A stretch of 64,000 bases of DNA, taken from Shinisaurus crocodilurus. Taxonomy: Eukaryota; Chordata; Lepidosauria; Squamata; Shinisauridae. The notes under the pieces were generated by a model. It was given only the letters and a program-made list of their open reading frames with translations. It was not told where the DNA came from and searched no databases. Below, piece by piece: positions 46,193 through 55,839 of the stretch; the first letter of the stretch is position 1; each line of letters opens with the position of its first letter. The stretch is taken from positions 162,723,580 to 162,787,579 of the forward strand of contig CM037877.1 of assembly GCA_021292165.1 (NCBI GenBank), in the 5' to 3' direction. Both the position numbers and the translations under genes were made by a program.

Positions 46193-46835
46193 GCTTTCCA
46201 TTGCTTCTTTTCCAAAAGAACACACACAAATATTTTGTCCGGTGTGCTTTTTGTTGTGCTTTCTTACAATGACACTATACATTCTGTTTGTACCTTATGG
46301 ATTTTGCAAAATCAACATTGTTTTTGGTCGTATTATTACAGGAAACTTTACCACCCATGCTTACCAACTAGGCCTCAAAGAAAGATAGGCAACTGAGATA
46401 GGCGCAGCACAGCTACCCTAGCTGCTACCTGTTTTGGAGGCTGGTGGTAGCCAGACTGGAACTTTCAGCCTTGCTTTCAGCTGCATTTTGAGCAGATTTC
46501 AGCCAAAAAGAAAGAAAGAAAGAAAGAAAGAAAGAGAAAGGAGAGGAAGAGGAAAGAGAAAAAGAAAAGAAAAAGAATACCAGGTGAATTATAATTGCTT
46601 CCAGAACAAAACTGAGCAGTATTTTTTTTAAAGAAGAAATCCCTATTAGACACAAGTACTATCTGAAAGGCTTAGGCAATGTAATATGATGTGGGTGTCC
46701 CCTTATGCAACTTTTCTTTTAGCCTTTTTAATATATATACATGAATTTGTATATATCCATAGCAATGAATACATATGAAATGCATGCATGTATGTATATA
46801 TGTATATGAATGAATGAAAATACAACTTTCTAGCA
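46193..46835. other. no gene; (GAAA)n microsatellite inside
   Basis: An (AAAG)n run at 46506-46540 and purine-rich sequence to 46575. A TATA/TGTA-rich zone lies at 46728-46810. No exon evidence. Confidence 0.45.
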
Positions 46836-46839
46836 ATTA

Positions 46840-47620
46840 TACATAGGCTTCAACAAATGCGGACCAGATATCCAAATAAGTACCTATTTGAAGGTGGCAT
46901 TTATATGCCACCCATTCAAATGTTGAAAGTATTGTAAGGTCCTCAATCCATTGCATTATAGGAGGTGAGTGTTTATCCTTCCAATGTTGTAATATCAGTC
47001 TTTTAGCTGTCAAAAGGGCATAGAGAATCCATGTATGCTGACAATTTGTTAATTTCCATGCAGCAGGTAATTTAAAAGAGTGTGTACATCAGCGAATATT
47101 ATCAACAGTCCCAGTACAAAATTTATCTGTATAAGAAAAGAAGCTCCTCCCAAAAAGAAGCAACTACTGGACATTGCCAAAACATATGTTTAAAAGAAGC
47201 ATTAGCTGCATGCATTGCACTGCCAGCAATTAGTCGAATTAGACAATCCCTTATTAAAGAGCTTTTGCAGTGTCCAACATGAAACAATAGTTTTTGCTGA
47301 ATAAGACACAGCCTAAGATCTATAGACGCAACACTATGGATGCCAAAGTGACAATCCACTGATTAGGCAGAATGGGACAGTCCAATGGAACAGCCCATTC
47401 CTGCTTAAAAAGCTGTATATCATATTTATGCAATGATAACAAGTATTTATAGACATGGATTGTGGGTCGCTTTGCCTGACCAGCCTCAATAAGTATTTCC
47501 AATAATGACAGAGACTCTGACGCTGTAAAAGCGGCTGGGCCAAACCAGTTACTAACAAATATTGCAATTGCAAGCATTGCCATTCGGTATTGCCCTTTTG
47601 CAACTTGAAAACTTGGAACA
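46840..47620 (-). pseudogene. L1 LINE ORF2 C-terminal fragment
   Basis: On the minus strand the downstream part (about 47032-46850) is open for about 65 codons without a start, with a WILYALLTAKRLILQHWKD motif typical of the L1 ORF2 C-terminus. Upstream (about 47359-47123) is the KHMFWQCPVVASFWEELL block that precedes it in L1, in a frame opened by shifts. The RT and endonuclease parts are absent. Frame changes mark it as a dead fragment. Confidence 0.7.
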
Positions 47621-47867
47621 AAGTGCTAAGACTAGGGTTAATAAATAAAAACTCCCATGGAAGACTGAAAAATCCTTCTGCAACCCATCACATTACAGAT
47701 TATGCAGATTGACCCAGAATTGGGATGGTGGTGGTTGTGAATATAGTGTTCCTTCCCTTGACCCAAAATCTTGAGAGCCTCTTCTAAAAATGGTGAAATA
47801 AAGGTGGAGGCTGTGATACCTTCTGCATGCTTAAGTAAGTAGGCCTATGCTACAGAGATGGTCAGGG

Positions 47868-47985
47868 GACCCTGCTGAATGGGGTAAGCTGTGGTGCGAG
47901 GGGACAGGACGCAATGGGGGATCCTAGAAAATTGAGCAGAGGCACCTTCCATCAATGGAAGGCAGATCCTGGGTACAGCCCACTG
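47868..47985. repeat. dispersed repeat, pair with 49490
   Basis: GGGGACCCTGCTGAATGGGG..TAAGCTGTGG..GAAGGCAGATCCTGGGT aligns by eye with 49510-49640. Class unknown. Confidence 0.4.
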
Positions 47986-49310
47986 CCTTGATGCACCTTT
48001 AATAAACAAGAAATAAGAGTACTATTGTTATAGCTCTTAAGTGTGTTGAACCCATTTCATGTTCACTGTCTCAGTCATTCTTACAACAGCCACAGCAAGT
48101 GGCAAAGAAGCCAAGTTGCGCTGTGAACCAGGCTGGCCAGGTGTCCTCTTTTATAGAGGACAGTCCTCTATTGGAAGGACTGCCAGAGGACCGTCCTCTA
48201 TCTGAAGGTGGCTTCTGTTTGAAGGGCTGCCCCATCCAATTCCAGTTTAAAGATAAAGAACCATAAGGGCTGTTGCCCATCCACACCTGGCACCTGGACA
48301 GCAGACTGAACTGGCAGGCACACAGGTCACCTGGTCACAGTCTTCACTATGGTGAGATTTACTGTAATTCTATTTAAGTTATAATAATGATGATTTCTAA
48401 ATGTGCATCTATACATATAAATTAGCATATGCAAATGTTATGCAAATCTCTGTCCTTTCCTTTTGGTGATGCATTTCCTCTTTTTTGGCAGTTCATAAGC
48501 GGCTGCCCTAAGTATAAGGTAGATCAGCATTCTTGTCCCCATCTTGCTGATTTAGAGGAAGTTGCTTGCCTTAAAAAGCCTGCACCTAATGAGTACATAA
48601 CCCAGATGGGAAAGTGAACTGAGGGCTTCTTACTTCACAACTCAGTTTGGCTTCTTCATCACTATGCTATGCTATCTCTTTAACTGGATTAGCTCTCTAA
48701 TCAGTGTAGCTGCTTTGCAATTACATAGTTTACATATCGCAGGACAAAAAAAAGCAACCAAAAAAATCAAACCAGAGACCTCAGAACAGGGGTCCCACAA
48801 GCAGAGAACCAGGTGCACTAAAGGAAAGTGCCTGAATGTCATGAAATTTGCCTGAGATGAGAAAATCACACCCAGGGCAGTACCATAAGGTTGTCCTGTG
48901 ATTAATTTGCAACACCTGTAAGCATGATCGAACCGTCAGTCTTGCCTCTTGCTCACAAACCCATAAGCAGGAGGAAAGTGTCAGTTTGCAGAAAAAATGA
49001 GGGCACAGCCAATACTCAGAATGATGTTTTAAAAACACACGTGCACACACACACTTTATTGAGGCACTTCATTTTTAAAAATACAAAAAACATCAACCCC
49101 TTCTGTACAACACACTGGCTGTGCTTCTTCCTGTATATCTCTCCTTCTCTCTCCCACCCCAATATTATAGCATGATACAGAGAACAAAAGAAAGAACAAA
49201 TAAAAGAAAGGGAGGGAGGGAAGGAAGGAAGGAGAGAGAGAGAAAAGGAGAAGAGAAGGCTGAGGAGAGTAATTGAGTGCTGAATATTATTATAAAATCT
49301 TCAATCCTTT
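47986..49310. other. no gene seen
   Basis: Unassigned; the GAGGACAGTCCTC motif at about 48156-48168 is a short local palindrome, and a GGAA/GGGA-rich purine run lies at 49204-49250. Confidence 0.35.
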
Positions 49311-49312
49311 AA

Positions 49313-49392
49313 GATGCAATCCTACACACACCTAGGAATAAGTCACTTTGAAGTCAATGGGACTTATTTCTGAGTAGATGTGTATAAGATCA
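49313..49392. repeat. palindromic MITE (type 1)
   Basis: GATGCAATCCTACACACACC..GAAGTCAATGGGACTTATTT..GAGTAGATGTGTATAAGATC. Confidence 0.6.
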
Positions 49393-49489
49393 CACTGCCA
49401 ATGCTAAAGGGTTTGATCCAGATGTATGCTGGATCAACTGCGCTGGTGGAAGTGGACTTCCCCTTCCCCTGGCACCCCTTCCAGCCCCC

Positions 49490-49640
49490 TGGAAATGGTA
49501 CACAGAAAATCAGGAGACCCTGTTGAATAGGGTGAGCTGTGGGGGGGGGGGGTCCCACAAAATTGGATGGAGGGACCTTTCTCTCGCAGGCCCTTTCTTC
49601 TTGTGGAAGACAGATCTTGGATCCAACTCAGTCTTGTGAC
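49490..49640. repeat. dispersed repeat, pair with 47868
   Basis: GACCCTGTTGAATAGGGTGA..GAGCTGTGGGGG..GAAGACAGATCTTGGATCC. Confidence 0.4.
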
Positions 49641-49700
49641 ATCTTAAAGAATAAGGTGCTACAAGACTCTTTTTTGTTTTTCCTGCAATAGACTATTCCT
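49641..49700. repeat. dispersed repeat tail fragment
   Basis: AAGGTGCTACAAGACTCTTT..TGCAATAGACTA matches the repeat at 18466. Confidence 0.4.
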
Positions 49701-50037
49701 CTGGAAACTGTTAATGGTATATTGTCATGCTTCAAGACATTCTCCCCCACCCACCCCAGTTATGGTGCCTGCAGATGCACACCGATGGTCCATTATGCTC
49801 TCCTGTAGAGGTAAGTCGAGCATGTTCTGCTGCCACGCAATCATGTCAATGGAATTCTTGACTTCCAGGCCTTCCAATACACATTGTGTAGCTGTTGGTA
49901 GCATTTTTAAGAGAAACCAGGTAAGAAGTTTAATTATTACCCTTTTTTGACAGGTTATAATCTAAAATAGCTGGTGTAAAGGGGAGATTTTCTGGAGTTT
50001 TAAGTAACTTATTAGGTCCTCAACCTTGTACCAGCAA

Positions 50038-50060
50038 GATCTATCTATCTATCTATCTAT
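50038..50060. repeat. (CTAT)n microsatellite
   Basis: Five or so CTAT units in a row before a LINE-like TTTTTACCCCGCTCTTCAGC stretch. Confidence 0.9.
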
Positions 50061-50684
50061 TTATGTACAGCATTTTTACCCCGCTCTTCAGCCAAAAAAG
50101 GCCCCCAGAGTGTCTTACAAGGATTAATATTAGACAGTGCCTGCCCTCAGGCTTACAATCTAAAAGACACAACACAAAGGGAAAAGGGATTGGGAGGGAG
50201 GAGGAAGAAAGCAAAACTCAGACACCAGTTCTTCGTTATCACTAGAGAGCAACTCTATAACATATACCTCATCATAGCCTCTGCTGCCTTGCATCTTGAT
50301 AGTATGGTGGTAATCTACCCTTATTTATTATACTCTCTGTGTTGACTTTTGTTGGTTTAATTTCAGATGCAAATCCAAGGAGGACAAAATGGGCCAAAGA
50401 GCTACTTCTTATTGTCAATGGGTCTGTGTGCCAAGCTTCACAGTCCACGTGCTGCTAAAGCTATCCAAACTCAGCTGAAAAGCCTTATTTGTGAATAGAT
50501 GAACACTGCAAGCCTTTTGAGTTTTGCCAGAATATTCATAGCTGCTGCTGTGTCTGAGGCAGAAAGGGCGCATGGCCCAAATTCCATCTGTAACAAAGTA
50601 TAAGCTTCTGGTGTTGGCTTCTTGATCTAGTTTGCAATCCAAATTTAGCTGCTAAATCCATGACATTAGTTCCTCTTAGGGTGT

Positions 50685-50920
50685 AATGCTACAGGAGTAA
50701 GCCCCATTGAACTCAATAGGGCAGGGCTCTCCAACCTTGGGTCCCCAGATGTTGCTGGCCTACAGATCCCAGCATACCCAGCCAGCATGGCTAAGGCTAA
50801 TGGCAAGGGATTCTAGGAGCTTGTGTCCAGCAACATCTGGGGACCCAAGGTTGGAAAGCCCTGCAGCAATAGGGTTTATTTCTGTGGGTAGACATGGCAT
50901 AGTAGGATTGCAATGTTAGT
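50685..50920. repeat. palindromic MITE (type 1) split by a hAT insertion
   Basis: The left half GTAATGCTACAGGAGTAAGC..CCCATTGAACTCAATAGGG and right half TTTATTTCTGTGGGTAGACA..AGTAGGATTGCAATG would join into a normal type 1 element once 50722-50874 is removed. Confidence 0.65.
50722..50866. mobile_element. hAT-type MITE
   Basis: CAGGGCTCTCCAACCTTGGG..CCCAAGGTTGGAAAGCCCTG, flanked by an exact 8-bp duplication CAATAGGG (50714-50721, 50867-50874), with three extra bases (CAG) at its right edge. Same family as 23077 and 27654. Confidence 0.8.
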
Positions 50921-51596
50921 CTTCCTTGAGGAGCCTAATGGACAAGACAACAATGCACATTTGAACCATGCTGGCCTCCTCCTCCTCCTCCTCATTGCTG
51001 AATCTTCACAAAGAACTTCCTGTTTGTGGGTATATGCATCAGAATGCAGCATATTACCCATCTACTGGCATTTTCATTGCTATTTGATCCAGGCTCCCCT
51101 AAGCACCATCTTGCTAGACAATCTATTTTCTAAGAAAAAGGTTTCTTTGGGACCGATGATGAAAGTCCTCTCAGCACATACTTTATAATCTTGGACCAAT
51201 CTTCATTTTCAGGAGGCCTGGTGTCACCATCTGGTGCCCCAGGGCAGTTGCTAGGGGCCCAGCAGCACTGATGTCTGCCCTGGGCCCTCCAGTTCCAGAA
51301 TGTCCTGGAGTGACACTATGTCATTACATAGTTCATAGAGTATTTCTGTTCAATTGTAAAGGTCAAAAGAGAAATGTCAATTAAAAATATGTAAGAAAAA
51401 ACGTGAGTTTTCTATTTTAAAAAATTGTTTCAGTGATATGCATACATATAATATAGAATGATCTTTGACACGTTTTGGATGCAGCCTGATTCTGAAGAAT
51501 TAGTTACAGAAGCAGTATTTTCTAGGATTCACTGTATGCTTGCAGAAGAAAAGGAACTGCTTTCCATAAATTTTCGTAGTCAATATTTCATTGCGG
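50921..51596. other. no gene seen
   Basis: Unassigned; a (CTC)n run at 50977-50992 accounts for a Leu-rich frame there. Confidence 0.35.
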
Positions 51597-51965
51597 ACGT
51601 AGGAGGGAAATGAAGAGTCGAGACACTTAGTTGGTGTTTAACTGGGCCACGTTTATTTACATACAATGAACTGCAAAGGGATGGAGTGCGGGTTATTCTA
51701 ATCCGGCCTCCTAGGCCGCTCAATTGTGCAATTGGGCGGAGCATCCAAAACCGGGAGGTGGCGATGAATCCGCCGCCGCCCCATTTTCCACTTTACAGTG
51801 ATGGGAGCCTTTGTTGCGTCGCCCCCTCTCGGAGTCTCACGACAACAAGCTTGGCGAGAACAAAGGCATCACAGGCGTTCCTGATCCTCAGCTGACTGAG
51901 CCTACTGACCCATCAATCTGAGGCCCCCTGAAACCGCCTGTTACCTGAATGGTGCCACAGAATGT
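51597..51965 (-). repeat. LTR-like repeat, copy 2
   Basis: Inverted relative of 15455-15930: on the minus strand it reads GAGACTCCGAGAGGGGGCGA.., AATAACCCGCACTCCATCCC, AATAAACGTGGCCCAGTTAA, GTCTCGACTCTTCATTTCCC. GC content is higher than its surroundings. No ends defined. Confidence 0.4.
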
Positions 51966-53454
51966 AGCTCAAGGAATTAGGCTGCTAACTGAGATGAGCA
52001 AAAGAACTACAAAGCCCCTGGCACTGTAGTAGCACAATTCTCAAGCGCAGCAAATGTGTCCCCTTTTAATATACGTAATCGATGAGAAATCTGAAAAGAT
52101 GTTGACATCTATTATGGATGCACCTTGAAGAATACATCTAAAATTATCTCTTTTCAGCAAAGGGCTCACCTTGCTATGGGAAACCAAGGTTGAAATATCT
52201 GCACTTGTTGCTGTTTCACATGTGATATTTCCCTTACATGGAGATTATCTTCATGGTAGAGATGTCACTTAGACGCACATTTCTAGACTTGCAAATATGA
52301 CTTGTAATGGTGCCCTCAAATATGAGACAAGCATTATAAACCCCAAGTTCTTCTCTGGTTCACGTCTTAATATAAGCTAGAGAATAATTACCCTCCTTCC
52401 TCCTAACCACGGAAAGATCCTCCAAACTCCCATTCCTTTTAAGGTGCTTACCTAGTTGCTGCTGTCACTCCAGCAGCAGCAAGCAAGAGGACAGGAAAGA
52501 GGTCTGTCTCCCTTTAGTGCCTGCGGTGTTGCTATGTGGTGTGCTGGGTGCAAGCAGCCCCTGGGAAATGTAGCATTCCCTTGGCTACTAACACTGCAAG
52601 GGAGAGTATGCCTGGCATAAATAGCCCTTGGGCAAGGTAGTTTTCCAAAACTACATTTCCCAAGGACCATTTGTGCCAGCCATACTGCATAGCCACATGG
52701 CAGCTCTGGAGGGTGAAGGGAGGGACCTCCTTCCCTTCCTCCCACTTGCCACTGCCAGAGCACCAGCACCAGCCAACTAAGTGGGGTGGGAAGAAAGGGG
52801 GAGGAGGTTTGGAGGCTCACAGGGTGGGTGGAGGGAAGGAGTATTGTGGGAAAGGTGGATCAGGGCTTGGAGGCTCATGGGAATGAGGGGTACTGGGTTC
52901 AATCTAGATTCAGGTTGGCTTGGAAATAAGCCAAGCTAGTTTCCGATCTTTTGGGGGAATCAGTTTGGATTTCCGATCAGATTCAAAGCAGGACCTGGCT
53001 GCACCAGCCAAGTGATATATTGCAGAGAAAATGGGGCCAATGCTCAATGGGTATTGATTCTTCTCTATTTTTTTCTTAATTAAATGTATTGTAGTAGTAG
53101 AGAGAAAGTGCATGTTAATGTCCTGGCCTGGGATGTAATATGGAACATTGTCCTGGACCAATGAGAAAGAAGCAAAAGAAAAAGAATACTGGGGAGTTTT
53201 CAAAACTGGCTTTGAAAAAAGGGCAGTTGAAGTAGAGCTGGAAAGTTAGGATACAGAGAGGCAAGAGCAGTGGAAGGAAGAAAAACAAGAAATGACTGAA
53301 ACAAAGGCAAGGCAGGTCCCATTCTTCAATAGCAAAGGTAATTACCAACAGATTTTTATTTATTTTTAAAAAAACCCCTCAAGATTTCCTAAACTGAACT
53401 GCGTTCTTGCATTGCTTCATAGCTTGAGCTTTCGACCTCTACAGACTACATAAT
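51966..53454. other. no gene seen
   Basis: Unassigned. A loose inverted pair (GGGAAATGTAGCATTCCC, AACTACATTTCCCAAGG) lies at about 52560-52670. The frame at 52452-52820 has no domain. Confidence 0.35.
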
Positions 53455-53756
53455 GGGCCAGTTTGCATGATCAAAACAAGCCATGGTGGATTGTTTTGAG
53501 TCACAACACATGCCCGGCACGATTTGCATAACCACCCACCTGGCCATGGCTTTTCATGTCATCCAAACCTGGTGGTATGGCTTGTTGGAAATAACCCTAC
53601 AACAGCCCATGGGTCACCTGAGGGTCATTTAACCCTCCAACAAGCCATGCGGTCCCGGGTTCAGATGACACAAGCCACAGCCATGCTGCGGCGCCCCGCA
53701 CACGCCACAGCTCACAAAAAGGCACTGTGGCTTGTTTTGATCTTGTGAACTGGGTC
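53455..53756. repeat. foldback DNA transposon, family X
   Basis: GGGCCAGTTTGCATGATCAA at the left and TTGATCTTGTGAACTGGGTC at the right are inverted; CCGGGTTCAGATGACACAAG lies inside. It is the best preserved pair of ends in the family. Confidence 0.65.
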
Positions 53757-54137
53757 AATATGTTGTCACTTGTGGAACAAGCACTAATTGTTTATTTTCC
53801 CATACAGGTTGAGCAGGAAGTCTGTGTTCAAGCCAGAAAGCTTACTGGGTGGTCTAATCTTTTGCAGGAGGCTACATAAAAGGAAGTGAGGATATACTGT
53901 AATAGGGTACATTAAAAGAAATGGAAGTAAATTAACTTTTTTTTGTCTTAAGGTAGTGCATTCTCTTTCACTCCCTCACTAATAAAAAAAATGAATATTA
54001 TTAATCAATTTATATAAACGATAAACGTATAAATCAGTAGCATGCCTGCATAATCAGGGACTGCAGGCAAGTGCTGAATGCACTTCAGTTATTAGTACCT
54101 CTGCACTAACCCTGGTGGGATTTATGGGGTAGGTAAG
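53757..54137. other. no gene seen
   Basis: AT-rich flank of the DIRS element with no features I can assign. Confidence 0.4.
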
Positions 54138-54319
54138 GACAGGTTGCTTACCTGTAACTGTAGTTCTTCGAGTGGTCATCTGTGCATTCACATACATATG
54201 GGTTCTCTGCGCCTGCGCTGAGATCGTTCGGGAAACTTCTAAAGCTGAGGTGAATTGGGCGGGAGCCCCTCCCCCCGCGCGTGTCCCTTAGCGCGGCTCC
54301 CGCCCATCTCCTCAGTTCC
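54138..54319. repeat. DIRS inverted terminal repeat, element 3' end
   Basis: The inner 126 bp (54194-54319) are the exact reverse complement of 59983-60108. The outer 55 bp (54138-54192) are specific to this end and are complementary to 54508-54562 in the ICR. The outer segment contains a small foldback (CAGGTTGCTTACCTG). Confidence 0.92.
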
Positions 54320-54507
54320 CTGAGACTGCCTATTGCGACCGTCGGGACCGAGGATAACATTGCAAACGTTTGATACCATAAAAAGAAATACGAACTCGGC
54401 ATATACTTCGATATCGAGTGGAATAGTTAAAACGGTCTCCCAACCCATTCCCTTTTGGTATCCATCGAACTCGATGAAGACACCGAGCGGGGAAGGAGGG
54501 CGGGTTG
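54320..54507 (-). other. DIRS spacer between ICR and 3' ITR
   Basis: 188 bp without a frame of the element. Nothing recognisable apart from TATCGAGT- and TCGATG-like repeats; it presumably serves as 3' untranslated sequence. Confidence 0.6.
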
Positions 54508-54602
54508 TGTGAATGCACAGATGACCACTCGAAGAACTACAGTTACAGGTAAGCAACCTGTCTTTCTTCTTCGTGGTCTCTGTGCATCACACACATATGG
54601 GT
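54508..54602 (-). repeat. DIRS internal complementary region
   Basis: Two abutting parts: 54508-54562 complements the outer 55 bp of the left end (54138-54192), and 54563-54602 complements the outer 40 bp of the right end (60099-60138). This is the signature DIRS template for rebuilding both ends and bringing them together in the circular intermediate. It begins 44 bp beyond the recombinase stop codon. Confidence 0.93.
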
Positions 54603-54645
54603 AGATTAGCAAGCTGACTTACCGGAGGTGGGTCGGTGTCGGTAG

Positions 54646-55839
54646 TCAGATGGTGACCGAAGACAGGACCGCCCTGCCGAATGCGTTCTGCTCTCTGGCT
54701 CGAACATCGAGGCGGTAATGCTGGATGAAAGTAGAGGGGGTAGACCAGGTCGCCGCCCTACATAAGTCCAGTAAAGGAATGCCTTTTCCGAAGGCTGTCG
54801 AGGTCGATAGAGCCCTGGTTGAATGGGCTATTACGGACCCTGGTAGAGAACATCCAGCTAATTGGTAGGCAAGTTCAATAGTGTCCACTATCCAAGAGGA
54901 TAGTCTTTGCTTGGATACAGGATGGCCCGATTTAGGGGGGCCGTAGCACACAAAAAGTTGATTGGTCTTCCTTATCGATTCTGTACGGGCTTTGTAGAAT
55001 AGTAGGGCCCGTCGGACGTCGAGGCTGTGCATCGACCTCTCGATCGTTGACGATGGGGACGGAAAGAACGTTGGTAGAATAATGTCCTGTCCTAGGTGAA
55101 ATTCTGACACCATCTTCGGTAAGAAAGTTATGTCATGTCTTAGGACGACTTTATCTTTATGGAAGGTTGTGTAAGGTGGGTCCACTCGGAGAGCGTGCAG
55201 TTCACTCACTCTTCTTGCCGAAGTAATTGCTATTAAAAATAGTGTTTTGAACGATACCAGTCGCAGGTCTGCTTTAGCCATGGGCTCGAACGGTGGCTTT
55301 GTCAGAACATTCAGGACCAAGGGTAAATCCCAACCTGGGACTATGTTGCGGACTGGTGGTCGAAGATTTTTAAGCCCCTTCAAAAATTGTTTGATTAATG
55401 GATGTACAAATAAGGACGTCCCCGTTGAGGCAGTTCTGTGCGCTGTCAGAGCTGCTAGATAGACTTTGATTGACGAGAATTTCAGGCCACGGGTCATTAG
55501 CGAGTGGAGGAAATCGAGAACGGTCGAGATCGAGCAAGTCATTGGGTCTTTGCCTAAAGGTGAGACGAAATCAAGAAAGGCAGTCCATTTCCTGGCGTAG
55601 GAGAGCCTTGTGGAAGGTTTCCTTGCTGCTAAGAGGATCTCCTTCACCGCGTCCGATAGGTCTGTATCTGCCGCTATCTGATTCTCCAGGCCATTAGGTT
55701 TAGAGAATGTAGGTTGGGGTGAAACACTTTGCCTTTGTGTTGTGTTAATAGATTGTCCTGTAGTGGTAATGGGAGATAATCTCCCTGCGAGAGGTTGAGC
55801 AGGTGTGCAAACCAAGGTTGACGCGGCCACCGCGGGCAT
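54646..55839 (-). CDS. tyrosine recombinase (DIRS YR)
   Basis: Integrates the circular cDNA of the element by site-specific-type recombination in the nucleus. From the Met at 55839 it is 397 residues. It has an N-terminal SAM-like core-binding part (STRLSYARKWTAFLDF..; SSIKVYLAALTAH) and then the catalytic domain with all the expected residues: Arg in SARRVSEL (about residue 210 of 397), HSTR (His-x-x-Arg, about 339-342), Trp in AATWSTPSTF (about 365), and the nucleophile Tyr in FIQHYRLD (about 375). The frame stays open upstream to 57159, but that part lies over the pol gene in another frame and reads as its shadow, so I take the shorter form. The start codon is inferred; the end is firm. 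It overlaps pol by about 165 bp. Confidence 0.88.
   Translation of the reverse strand: MPAVAASTLVCTPAQPLAGRLSPITTTGQSINTTQRQSVSPQPTFSKPNGLENQIAADTDLSDAVKEILLAARKPSTRLSYARKWTAFLDFVSPLGKDPMTCSISTVLDFLHSLMTRGLKFSSIKVYLAALTAHRTASTGTSLFVHPLIKQFLKGLKNLRPPVRNIVPGWDLPLVLNVLTKPPFEPMAKADLRLVSFKTLFLIAITSARRVSELHALRVDPPYTTFHKDKVVLRHDITFLPKMVSEFHLGQDIILPTFFPSPSSTIERSMHSLDVRRALLFYKARTESIRKTNQLFVCYGPPKSGHPVSKQRLSSWIVDTIELAYQLAGCSLPGSVIAHSTRALSTSTAFGKGIPLLDLCRAATWSTPSTFIQHYRLDVRAREQNAFGRAVLSSVTI

Noticed and set aside
49560..50060. CRISPR-like or tandem arrays
   Set aside because: Only microsatellites and dispersed repeats are present; no regularly spaced identical repeats with unique spacers anywhere in the window.
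52560..52670. Loose inverted repeat GGGAAATGTAG / CTACATTTCCC
   Set aside because: The arms are short and interrupted, with no target duplication or second copy in the window.
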